Shown here: one piece after another, positions 37,701-45,755 of the stretch
Layout: the number at the start of each line of letters is the position of its first letter
Numbering within the stretch: the stretch's first letter is position 1
From: an uncultured Phycisphaerales bacterium
GTDB taxonomy: Bacteria > Planctomycetota > Phycisphaerae > Sedimentisphaerales > Anaerobacaceae
Assembly (NCBI GenBank): GCA_937927975.1
Contig: CALEZT010000172.1
Coordinates: 1 to 64,000, forward strand
Direction: 5' to 3'
Length of the DNA: 64,000 nt
Translations under genes and position numbers: made by a program
The notes under the pieces: generated by a model
Seen by the model: only the letters and a program-made list of their open reading frames with translations
The model's database searches: none
Told to the model about the DNA's origin: nothing

Positions 37701-38790
37701 TCTCGAAATCGTTCCCGACCGCCAGGCGCTGGCCCGCTACGGCGTGCCCATCGGGCAATTCCAGGAGGTCCTGGAGGTCGCCGTCGGAGGCATCCGCGTG
37801 ACGACGACGGTCGAGGGACGCCAGCGGTTCCCCGTGCGGGTCCGCTACCAGCGGGAATTGAGGGACAGCATCGAGGCTCTCGAACGGGTGCTGATCCCTT
37901 CTCCCGACGGCGCGCAGATCCCCTTGATCCAGGTGGCGCAGATTCGCTACGTCCGCGGGCCGGAGATGATCAAGAGCGAAGACACGGCCCTCGTCGGCTA
38001 TGTGCTGTTCGACAAGATCACAGGCGTGGCGGAGGTGGACGTCGTCGAGGAGGCCGATCGGCTCATCCGGGAGTGGGAGGCGACCGGGCAGTTCGAGCGG
38101 CCCGCCGGCGTGACCATCACGTTTGCCGGCACGTACGAGAGTCAGCTTCGAGCCAGCCGGACGCTACGCGTGCTTGTGCCGCTGTCTTTGTTCACGATCT
38201 TTCTCATTCTGTACCTGCAGTTTCGAAGCGTGGCCTTGACCCTACTGGTGTTCGTCGGCGTGATGGTGGCCTGGTCGGGGGCGTTCCTTTTGATCTGGCT
38301 GTACGGACGCGACTGGTTCCTGAACTTCAGCGTCTTCGGGACGAACCTGCGGGATTTGTTCCAGGTGTACCCGGTCAACCTGAGCGTAGCGGTGTGGGTG
38401 GGATTCCTCGCGCTGTTCGGTATCGCCGACGACGACGGCGTCGTCATGGGGACGTACCTGCAACAGTCGTTCAGCCGCATGAATCCGCGTACGACCGCGG
38501 AGATTCGCGAGGCCACCGTCCGAGCGGGCCAGCGGCGGGTGCGTGCGGCCCTGATGACCACGGCCACGACGATCCTGGCGCTGATTCCCGTGTTTACCTC
38601 GACCGGCCGGGGCTCGGACATCATGGTGCCGATGGCAATCCCCTCCTTCGGCGGCATGGTGATCGAGATCCTCACAATGCTCATCGTGCCTGTATCGTAC
38701 TGCTGGATCCAGGAACTCCGCCTGCGGCGGGCCTGCATCACGGAATCCGATCCGGTCGCTTCCTCGCCCGGCTCAGGGAGCTTCCTTTGA
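34789..38790 (+). CDS. heavy-metal RND pump (CusA/CzcA-like), enlarged
   Basis: This 1333-residue inner-membrane pump belongs to the proton-driven heavy-metal efflux class. It begins GTG and carries [20 protein letters not shown] near residue 62, [20 protein letters not shown] near 550 and the C-terminal [19 protein letters not shown]. It is about 290 residues longer than typical CusA. One part of the excess is a segment at about 600-700 with extra hydrophobic helices. Another is a charged stretch at about 830-890 ([18 protein letters not shown]). Its 3' end overlaps the convergent usher-like gene by 18 bp. The metal is not deduced. Confidence 0.93.
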   Translation: [1333 protein letters not shown]

Positions 38791-41700
38791 TCCGTTCTCG
38801 TGTGGCGTCGCTGGGGACTCATCGATTGTGGCCTGGAAGGCAGGCATCTCGATCTCGAGAAAATCCTCCCTCGTGGGTTCGACGACAAGGAGTCGTTCCT
38901 GTTCGATCATCGCGTATGTCGGTGGCAGGGATTTGGCGTCCACGCGGAGCCAGTACCGGCCCGGCTTGACGTCGCCCATATAGTAGCTGCCGTCGGCGGC
39001 GGTAAAGGACTCGGCGACCAGACGCCCGGATTGGGTGTCGGTCAGGGAGACCCGAACGCCGGATACCGGTTTTGTCACGACGTCGGAAGGACCTGGGGCC
39101 TTGGGGTCCAATATCATTGGCCTGGCCTCTGACAGATTGGGGTCCGCGGCGTTCGGTTCTGGTGCAGTCGGTTCGGTCACGACGACGTGCCCAAGCACCG
39201 AAATTAGTGGCGAGAGCCCGAGATTCACTTCGGTCAAGCTGTCTCTGTAGGTTCTTGCCAACTGGGTTCCGTGAGTCACGCTGTAGATTGCAGGAACCGT
39301 ATCCGGATCCAGATACAGGCGCACCTCGGAGGTGTTGGACGGGACGGAAAGCACGTAGTAGCCTCTCTGGTCGGTGACCGCGGTCAGATAGGGACCGAGG
39401 TGGACCTTGATATTCGGAACGCCCGGTTCATCGCTGTCGAGGAGGTGGTTGCCGTTATAGTCGACGAAGACTTTGCCATGGACCGCGCCATAACCTGTTC
39501 GCACGCGGCTCGCAGTGACGTTCACGATCCGTCGGTCATGCTGCGTATAGAGATTCCTCAGATTCAGGTAGAGAGTAAACGCATAGTCTCCATAGCGGTA
39601 GTCTGCGGTTGCCCCGAGATAGTTGGATCCAACGTTGTCGAGCAAGTATTCGGCGCGGCCGCGAAAGCCGTAGCCCGGTCCCTCCAGATCGTCCGTCAGT
39701 TCCATCAGGAGCTCTGCGCGCAATCGCAGGGGATGTCCTTTGATTCTCAGGTTCCGGTCATGCACCAGAGAGAGAGATTCCTCATAATCGGTGTCATTGT
39801 AGATCAGCCCGATGGAACTGCCCACGTCCAGCGACTTGCGGAGCGTCCAGTATTGCGACGGGCGCAAATGACGAGGCGCATGACGGAGTCGCAATGTGGA
39901 GAGAAACCGGTCCTCCCCCTCGACCGACAGCTCTTCGCCGAGGTAGACCCGGCCGAAGAGGCTCACGTCGCGAGTCGGCATGACACGCAGTCCGAGCTCC
40001 GTCAGCCATCGCGGATTCTCCTCGGTGCTCACGTCCAGACTGTTGAGACGGGCGGACAGCGATGTGCGGGGCACCACCGTCGTGGTCATACCGATGTTTT
40101 GGTAGTCCACCTCGGTTGTCTCTTCCATTTGTCCGTCCAGGTTGTTACGCATCTGTCCGATGCCGGCCTCCAGGGTCCAGTTCTTGTGCAGTCTCCAGAT
40201 CAGTCCCGTTTCACCGCCGTGGCGGTCTGAGATGTCCGGATTGGTTCCGTCGAAGTAATCCGATCCGATGCTCAGGAGATCCAGGTTCAGGGTGAGGTCT
40301 CGTGTAACGAGATATTCGGCCCGGCTGCGCGCCGCCACGTCCTGGTACTCGTTTTGTCCCTGGCCCCAACTGCCCGCCATATCGCCCGAGAGGATCAGAT
40401 TGTCCAGGGGCATGTAGGATAAGGTCGTTCCGATTTGGCTGCTCGACTCAGGATAGGAACGCTGGGTCGGGGAGTGATCCGTCATCAGCAGACGATGATA
40501 ATGATCTCCCTCCGCAGCAGCGGTGGCGCCGACGGTCAGACGGTCCGTCAAACCGTAGAGAATGCGGCTTCCCGTGATGTACCCATAGAAATCCCCGGCA
40601 TCGAAGGCGTCCATGGGGGGCATCATGGTCTCGCGTCTGGTTCCCGCGATGGCCAGATAGGCGGCATGTCCTTGCGGAAGGAGCTGGGGTGTTCCGGCGA
40701 TTGCTTTCTCCACCCGAATCTCATTGCCGCTGCTCTCTCGGATCACAATCGTCACCTCGTTCAGGATGCCCGACGGAAGTTCGACATCCTGGAACCGGTA
40801 AACTCCCATGCCTGGAGGGGACTCTGCGTCGGGTCGGACGCCCTGGACGTCGGCTGTCTTGCCGTTGATAAGCAACTCCACTTCCGCATCGATTGGGGCC
40901 GGACCTTCGAAGATATAGGTTCGCCCGAAATACTGATGCAGGCCTCGATTGGAGCGGTCTGCTCTCAGTTCCTCCGCGGTGCAGCCGATCAGCCCGTTGA
41001 TCCGCACACCGGTGGCTTGGAAGGCCGGGTACACCAAGTTGCTCAATCCGAAGGACGAGTCTCCTGTCGTGATCTCCGCGGAACCCAACCGATGGACCCA
41101 CTCGAACCAGTCCAACTGGGCGACATAGGCATCGTCATTGGGCCAGTGCCAGCCCTGTGTGTTCGACCAAAGGCGGCCAGGGTGGGAGACCTGTACTCGA
41201 TACTGCCCTTCATATAGATTCCCCCAGAAGGTCTCTCGGGGACCGTCGATCTGGACGATTCGTGTGTCTGTCGGTCCGGAGTCCCCGCCGTTGCCTTGTC
41301 GCCAGTTGTAGCTGGGTCTCCAGTCCACCTGGATCAGTTGCAGGGGGGCTCGGCTGCGATCCGCGGGCGGAAGGCTCTCCGGCAGATCCGCTCCGACGAA
41401 TTGTGTGGGAATGGCCAGCAGAGACGATCCGGACGGGAGTTTCCAGATGCTGAGCTTTCGACCCAGTTGGAGATGGTATTCGTACATTTCCGGGTCCCAC
41501 TGCAGTTCCATCCCAAGGATCTCCCAGAGGTCTTTGGGCAGCACGTAGATGTCGGATTTGAGTGTGATCTCGGAGACTGCCTGCCGCAAGGGGATTGTGC
41601 GAGTCCGGTTCTGGATCTGGATCTGTCCTGTGGCAATGTCCACTTCGACGACGCCTACGCCTTCGGGTGCGAACCTCAGGGTGCTCCCCTGTTCCTCAGG

Positions 41701-42201
41701 CTTGATCTGAAAGGCGTTGAGCACGCGGAGCAAGGGCAGCCACCGCCTGCCGTCAGGGGTGACCAGTGAATCCAGATCGATGATTTGGAGTCGCTCATGG
41801 AGCCACCGGCCTCGGACGACAAAACCGATTAATTCGGTGGTTGCCGCCGCCTCGGTGTTTGGATCGCTCGGGTCGGACGAAACAAAGAACATGGATACAT
41901 TCGGATCGCCCTGCGACGCGGTATCCAGGGTCGGAACGGGTGTGGAGGACACCTGGGACACATTGGGATCGGAGATTGAGAAGACCCAGTCGATATCTGC
42001 GAGCCTGCCCCCGAGGTTGGGAAGTTCAGGCAACAACAGAACCTGACCTGCGAAGTCCTCTCCCTCTTTCTCCGCAGGAACATCATAGACCAACTCTGGA
42101 TAACCTCCCCGCAGGATCGCATTCCCAACCGAACCCCGCAGGATCGATACGATCGTGATGAAAAGCCACCCTAGGCCATGAAGGCGTCCGGGATTTCTCA
42201 T
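38773..42201 (-). CDS. usher-like outer membrane protein with CarboxypepD/SdrB-type C-domains
   Basis: The 1142-residue product has a signal segment, an N-terminal region of about 350 residues, then a long beta-barrel-like middle rich in alternating hydrophobic strands (about 480-950). The chain ends with two Ig-like domains: GKVFVDYNGNHLLDSDEPGV, a Cna-B/SdrD-like calcium loop, and VSLTDTQSGRLVAESFTAAD. This order (periplasmic region, barrel, Ig plugs) and the adjacent chaperone-like and subunit-like genes point to a fimbrial usher. Similarity to classical PapC-type ushers is structural rather than obvious by eye. It starts 2 bp after the chaperone-like stop. Confidence 0.65.
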   Translation of the reverse strand: MRNPGRLHGLGWLFITIVSILRGSVGNAILRGGYPELVYDVPAEKEGEDFAGQVLLLPELPNLGGRLADIDWVFSISDPNVSQVSSTPVPTLDTASQGDPNVSMFFVSSDPSDPNTEAAATTELIGFVVRGRWLHERLQIIDLDSLVTPDGRRWLPLLRVLNAFQIKPEEQGSTLRFAPEGVGVVEVDIATGQIQIQNRTRTIPLRQAVSEITLKSDIYVLPKDLWEILGMELQWDPEMYEYHLQLGRKLSIWKLPSGSSLLAIPTQFVGADLPESLPPADRSRAPLQLIQVDWRPSYNWRQGNGGDSGPTDTRIVQIDGPRETFWGNLYEGQYRVQVSHPGRLWSNTQGWHWPNDDAYVAQLDWFEWVHRLGSAEITTGDSSFGLSNLVYPAFQATGVRINGLIGCTAEELRADRSNRGLHQYFGRTYIFEGPAPIDAEVELLINGKTADVQGVRPDAESPPGMGVYRFQDVELPSGILNEVTIVIRESSGNEIRVEKAIAGTPQLLPQGHAAYLAIAGTRRETMMPPMDAFDAGDFYGYITGSRILYGLTDRLTVGATAAAEGDHYHRLLMTDHSPTQRSYPESSSQIGTTLSYMPLDNLILSGDMAGSWGQGQNEYQDVAARSRAEYLVTRDLTLNLDLLSIGSDYFDGTNPDISDRHGGETGLIWRLHKNWTLEAGIGQMRNNLDGQMEETTEVDYQNIGMTTTVVPRTSLSARLNSLDVSTEENPRWLTELGLRVMPTRDVSLFGRVYLGEELSVEGEDRFLSTLRLRHAPRHLRPSQYWTLRKSLDVGSSIGLIYNDTDYEESLSLVHDRNLRIKGHPLRLRAELLMELTDDLEGPGYGFRGRAEYLLDNVGSNYLGATADYRYGDYAFTLYLNLRNLYTQHDRRIVNVTASRVRTGYGAVHGKVFVDYNGNHLLDSDEPGVPNIKVHLGPYLTAVTDQRGYYVLSVPSNTSEVRLYLDPDTVPAIYSVTHGTQLARTYRDSLTEVNLGLSPLISVLGHVVVTEPTAPEPNAADPNLSEARPMILDPKAPGPSDVVTKPVSGVRVSLTDTQSGRLVAESFTAADGSYYMGDVKPGRYWLRVDAKSLPPTYAMIEQERLLVVEPTREDFLEIEMPAFQATIDESPATPHENGSKEAP

Positions 42202-42203
42202 AT

Positions 42204-43148
42204 CTACGGACTATCGGCGCTTCCCTGCACCTCCTTAGGCTTGCTCTCCTTCGCAGAGTCGTTCGGTTGATTGGATGGTCCCTCGACCGAGGGAGACAAC
42301 GCTTCCGGTCCGATCCGGGACGCCGGCTCGGCGGAGGGAACCTGGGGCCAGGTGACTGTCGCCTCCCCAACAAGGGGGCGTTCCACGTGTAGCGCCTGGA
42401 GACTGACTTTGACCTTGTACTGTCCTTTCGGGATATCTGCGTCGATCTTTCTGGTGAACCATCGCTGCGCGTCCCTGAGTACATAACCCAGCGCAAAGGG
42501 ACCGCTGTCCACCACTTTGCCTGCCAGGTCTGTGATCTCGTAATCTCCTTCCACTCGCAGGCGTCCCGTCCCGGTTGTGGCCACCAGGCCTTTCAGGACG
42601 ACCGCCTGCTGTTCGATGTCTACCCCCAACTCCTTGACCTGGCCTGCATAGGATGTCTTCCCGACGGAACCGAAGATGGGCACCAGAATCCTGCTGACCG
42701 CCTTGAGCTTGGCTGTGCGTCCGGCCGTGTCCTGCTGAGTAACGAAATCGTTGACGATCAGCGACTCCAATTCCATGGCGGCCCACCATTCTCCTTCTGC
42801 GAGTCTTCCTCTCGGCACGATGGCGAAACGAACCGCCCTTTGTGTTTTGGGAGCCAGGGTGAGTTCTCGCGGATTGAAGTGAATGAAGGGAGCCAGCGAG
42901 TAGTCGCCCGTGGAAGACTGCTTGAGCACTCCGTCCTCTGTATAGACGAAATGGCTCGCAGTGACCCGAAACCGTTCTTCGGTTTCGCCTACGTTCGAGA
43001 TCAGGAAGGTTCCGGAGGGCCGTCCTTCGTCCAGCTTCACCTCAACGAATGCCGGTTTGATCGCAACGCTGGCTATGAGCCACTGGGGCAACAGGCACAC
43101 CCCCACACACGCCGCAACGAGATGCTTGCTTCCGCCCACGTTTGTCAT
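42204..43148 (-). CDS. fimbrial-chaperone-like periplasmic protein
   Basis: The ATG at 43148 has GGGG about 8 bases upstream. A signal peptide (HLVAACVGVCLLPQWLIA) leads to an Ig-like domain with IKPAFVEVKLDEGRPSGTFL and VRFAIVPRGRLAEGEWWAAM. This matches the PapD-family layout of an N-terminal Ig fold in which a basic residue and alternating hydrophobics donate a strand to pilus subunits. A second Ig-like part follows (LRVEGDYEITDLAGKVVDSG), then a Pro/Ser-rich tail that PapD lacks. With the usher 2 bp downstream and a subunit-like gene upstream, a chaperone role is the best reading. Confidence 0.65.
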   Translation of the reverse strand: MTNVGGSKHLVAACVGVCLLPQWLIASVAIKPAFVEVKLDEGRPSGTFLISNVGETEERFRVTASHFVYTEDGVLKQSSTGDYSLAPFIHFNPRELTLAPKTQRAVRFAIVPRGRLAEGEWWAAMELESLIVNDFVTQQDTAGRTAKLKAVSRILVPIFGSVGKTSYAGQVKELGVDIEQQAVVLKGLVATTGTGRLRVEGDYEITDLAGKVVDSGPFALGYVLRDAQRWFTRKIDADIPKGQYKVKVSLQALHVERPLVGEATVTWPQVPSAEPASRIGPEALSPSVEGPSNQPNDSAKESKPKEVQGSADSP

Positions 43149-43275
43149 CACCATATCCCCACATCGACCTTTCGAATACCAGGATAACATCGTAATTGGC
43201 CCGGGCCCCGAAGAGTCGCGATTTCGCAAATTCACTCTAATCGGTTACGTGCTCAAAAGCAACAGTCCTGTTTTC

Positions 43276-43830
43276 CTACAGAATCATCGCGGTGAAGACC
43301 ACCATGCCGCTGTACTCGCCTCGGGGCAACTCCGGATCGGGCTGGTTCCAGGTGCACTGCACCACCACATCCTCGCTGAAATGCCCGTTCTGGCCAGCCG
43401 AGAATGGAAGGGAATAAGTCACCATCCCGTTGCTGTACGGACCGACGGCGGCACCTTCCTTGAACTCCAACACGTTGTCGGAGCCCGACGGCTGCTCGCG
43501 AATCTTGTCGGAATTGACCACAACCACGCCGGCGCTGAGGTCGACCGGAATCTGCCATTCGGAATCCGGGACATCGTCCTTGTAGAGGTTCGATACGGCG
43601 ACCTGCAGGTTCACGACCTGGACGTTGGCGTCCACGCGGAAAGCGATCTGGCCGGCGACAGGTCCGGTCTGGACTGAGCCGAGATTCACCAGGGGGGTAA
43701 TGACCCCAACGCTGACGTTTTCGACCACCTGGACCGCGACATGCGCGCTCGCGCTGTTTTCCCGGTCTGCCACAGCCACTCCCGTGCAGAGAACCAACGC
43801 CAACAGAATTGCCAACAACCTAGCTTTCAT
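43276..43830 (-). CDS. putative fibre subunit of the chaperone/usher-like locus
   Basis: A strong AAGGAG region precedes the ATG. The 184-residue protein has a signal peptide cleaved near GVAVA, then a beta-rich domain of alternating hydrophobics (SASAHVAVQVVENVSVGVIT) ending in EYSGMVVFTAMIL, a typical donor-strand-like terminal strand. Size and layout fit a pilus or spore-coat-U-type subunit, although no cysteine pair is present. It is first in a minus-strand set with the chaperone-like and usher-like genes. It could also be an unrelated secreted beta-sandwich protein. Confidence 0.55.
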   Translation of the reverse strand: MKARLLAILLALVLCTGVAVADRENSASAHVAVQVVENVSVGVITPLVNLGSVQTGPVAGQIAFRVDANVQVVNLQVAVSNLYKDDVPDSEWQIPVDLSAGVVVVNSDKIREQPSGSDNVLEFKEGAAVGPYSNGMVTYSLPFSAGQNGHFSEDVVVQCTWNQPDPELPRGEYSGMVVFTAMIL

Positions 43831-44633
43831 CCTTGCACTCCTTTCATGACGACTCTTCTATCCGAAATCAATGGCACACGGGCCAATTACGATCTCCACT
43901 CGTGCTCGCGAACGGACTCCCGGTCGTTTTGCACCCAAGGTCTGGATATGCAAAAACAAGCCATACTGGAAACCATATATCCAGCACAGATACGCCCCTT
44001 CAGGGCGATCTCGCGCGAGGCCGGTGAATCAAGGCGTCAGAAGTCGTGAAAGCGCTCGCTCGCTGCGAAGAACATCCGCGACAGTCGGTTCGAGAAGCAA
44101 TCCTCATGAGTTCCCGGCGTGAAACGAACGGCCGCCAAACTCAGATCGCACGAGTTGCGACTATGAAGAGCCTCCCGCATGGACTGGCTGAAACGCCAGA
44201 ACACAGGCCTTCGGATTATTGGGTCACGAGCCCGCCGAAATGATTATGTGACATGTGTCATCACCGCATCCATCCTCCCTGGGTTACGCCCGATTCCTCG
44301 CCAGGCTGGTCCCCAATCCATTTCATGGCACCGGACATCGTGCACCGGTGTTGCTGTTCGATTCCGGAGTTCATGTTAAGTCGCCTGTCGAAAACGTCAA
44401 GAAGAAAATCCAGAATGCCGTCTTATTTTTTGCGGAGGGTCCTTCGTGGATTCAGGGCGTGCTCTGTTGCGTCAGGCCTTGGGGTGTGCCATAACCACCT
44501 TCGTGAACTGGGCTTGCAGTTATGGACAAATCGCAGCGGCGTTGTCTGAGAGGGAAGATGCAACACGCATGGGAGGGGAAGAATTCTTACCGCAGGGACG
44601 ACAAGAAACACATCACCCCTGGTTCCAACTCAA
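43831..44633. other. 803-bp intergenic region upstream of the fibre locus
   Basis: No convincing gene is present. It contains an 8-bp inverted repeat, CTGGATAT (43942-43949) and ATATCCAG (43977-43984), about 110-150 bp before the subunit gene. A short palindrome TGACATGTGTCA lies at 44249-44260. I looked for tRNA, c-di-GMP riboswitch and CRISPR signatures and saw none. It probably holds the promoter and regulatory region of the usher-like operon. Confidence 0.4.
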
Positions 44634-44708
44634 TCGGGGCGAGTGGACTTGAACCACCGACCTCTTGCACCCCATGCAAGCGCGCTAGCCAAACTGCGCC
44701 ACGCCCCG
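44634..44708 (-). tRNA. tRNA-Pro(GGG)
   Basis: Read on the minus strand, the sequence folds as a 75-nt cloverleaf: acceptor CGGGGCG/CGCCCCG, D-arm GCGCAGTTTGGCTAGCGC, anticodon stem CTTGC/GCAAG with loop ATGGGGT, and T-arm GGTGG-TTCAAGT-CCACT. The anticodon is GGG with G37, as expected for proline. The discriminator is A. CCA is not encoded. A TACAAT promoter sits just upstream. Confidence 0.95.
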
Positions 44709-44720
44709 AAGCGTTCGACT

Positions 44721-44749
44721 ATTGTAGTATGCCCTCGGGTCGCCAACAA
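44721..44749 (-). promoter_or_regulatory. promoter of tRNA-Pro
   Basis: On the minus strand TTGTTG (44749-44744) and TACAAT (44726-44721) are separated by exactly 17 bp. The predicted start is about 6 nt before the mature tRNA 5' end. Confidence 0.6.
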
Positions 44750-44876
44750 GTGTTTTTTTCATTTTATCTGCCGTGGTCAAGGGAGAATCGGGCAACTGCA
44801 GATGGCAGGACCGGGGGGACTCTGTCCGGCAGAGGGTTCGGTCGATGACGAAGAGAAGAAAATGCCGCAAAAGGGC

Positions 44877-44906
44877 TTGACAAAGTTAGTGGTGCCTAAC
44901 TATAGT
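44877..44906 (+). promoter_or_regulatory. promoter with embedded DtxR-type operator (regulator gene)
   Basis: TTGACA (44877-44882) and TATAGT (44901-44906) flank 18 bp that hold an inverted repeat AGTTAG-N6-CTAACT (44884-44901). The same core, GTGCCTAAC, recurs before feoB. A repressor bound here would cover the spacer and -10 box, consistent with autoregulation by the DtxR-type protein that follows. Confidence 0.6.
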
Positions 44907-44936
44907 GGGCAGCAGTACCGAGTTGCAGTGGGATCC

Positions 44937-45419
44937 ATGATGGCTACGGGCAAAACACAGAAACTCAGCGCCTCTCTGGAGGATTACCTGGAGGCGATCT
45001 TAAACCTGGCCGACGACGAGGGCCAGACCCGGAGCAAGGACATCGCCGCCCTGCTTGGCGTGGCGAGGTCTTCGGTCACAGGGGCGCTGCAACTGCTTCG
45101 CAGCAAAGGACTTGCGAATTATGAGCGGTACGGCTGCGTCACCCTGACCTCCCAGGGACAGGCGGTCGCTCGGGAGGTGGCGAGGAAGCACGACATTCTC
45201 ACGTCGTTCTTCGTCGATGTGTTGGGTGTGGAAAAAGAAGTGGCTCAACGGGCCGCCTGCCAGGCGGAACATGCGTTGGGATCTGAGATTATCGGTCGGT
45301 TGCTCAGCTTTGTCGATTACGTCGCGACCCGCAGCCAGGATGGATGTGACCTGGCGGGCGAGTTTCGGCTCTTCCATGGCAGGCGATCGGCCAGAAGGGC
45401 AAAAGGATCGGTGTTGTGA
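44937..45419 (+). CDS. DtxR-family iron-dependent repressor
   Basis: From the ATG at 44937 the protein has 160 residues: a winged helix (SLEDYLEAILNLADDEGQTR, then ARSSVTGALQLLRSKGL) and a helical dimerisation and metal domain with the C108-Q-A-E111-H112 cluster. Cys at the first of these positions matches DtxR/IdeR (iron) rather than MntR (Glu). The C-terminal SH3-like domain is missing, and a stand-alone FeoA of that fold follows immediately. With Fe2+ bound it should repress at the two operators found before itself and before feoB. Confidence 0.88.
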   Translation: MMATGKTQKLSASLEDYLEAILNLADDEGQTRSKDIAALLGVARSSVTGALQLLRSKGLANYERYGCVTLTSQGQAVAREVARKHDILTSFFVDVLGVEKEVAQRAACQAEHALGSEIIGRLLSFVDYVATRSQDGCDLAGEFRLFHGRRSARRAKGSVL

Positions 45420-45667
45420 TGGGTGAAGCAGTGGTGGAGAAGAGTCGGATGAGGCCCTTATCGACCGTGACCACGGGGCACACCGTCCGCCTGGTTGGCG
45501 TGCGGGCCGGACGGGGCCTGAATAGCCGGCTGGCGTCCATGGGATTCGTCTCCGACGCCGAGATCCGGGTCGTCAGCAACGGCCATCCCGGGCCATTCGT
45601 CATCATCATCAAGGATATCAAGATGGTCCTGGGCAGGGGAGTGGCGCAGAAGGTGTTCGTTCAGTAG
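45416..45667 (+). CDS. feoA: ferrous iron transport accessory protein A
   Basis: The frame can begin at GTG 45416, overlapping the regulator stop by 4 nt, or at the adjacent ATG 45419. The 83-residue protein ends in the compact SH3-like FeoA domain: LSTVTTGHTVRLVGVRAG, LNSRLASMGFVSDAEIRVV and a final VLGRGVAQKVFV. FeoA binds the cytoplasmic face of FeoB and is needed for Fe2+ uptake. Its place between DtxR regulator and FeoB is typical. Confidence 0.92.
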   Translation: MMGEAVVEKSRMRPLSTVTTGHTVRLVGVRAGRGLNSRLASMGFVSDAEIRVVSNGHPGPFVIIIKDIKMVLGRGVAQKVFVQ

Positions 45668-45703
45668 GCCCTTCGACCGGGACACAAATTTTTTTTTTGC
45701 TCC

Positions 45704-45725
45704 AAAGTTCGTTGTGCCTAACTTT
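45704..45725 (+). promoter_or_regulatory. DtxR-type operator before feoB
   Basis: AAAGTT and AACTTT form 6-bp arms around a 10-bp core containing GTGCCTA. The site shares 18 of 22 positions with the repressor gene's own operator region starting at 44882. A T-run (45690-45698) lies just upstream. No convincing -35/-10 pair is visible, so the promoter itself is unplaced. Confidence 0.55.
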
Positions 45726-45755
45726 GTGGATGGCAACTTCAGGATCGCCTCGCGT

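Noticed and set aside
34627..37758. A 3.1-kb minus-strand open frame opposite the CusA-like gene.
   Set aside because: Antisense shadow of GC-rich codons; its translation is charged low-complexity and matches no family.
43831..44633. Possible c-di-GMP riboswitch upstream of the fibre locus.
   Set aside because: No GEMM core sequences were found on either strand; only simple inverted repeats are present.
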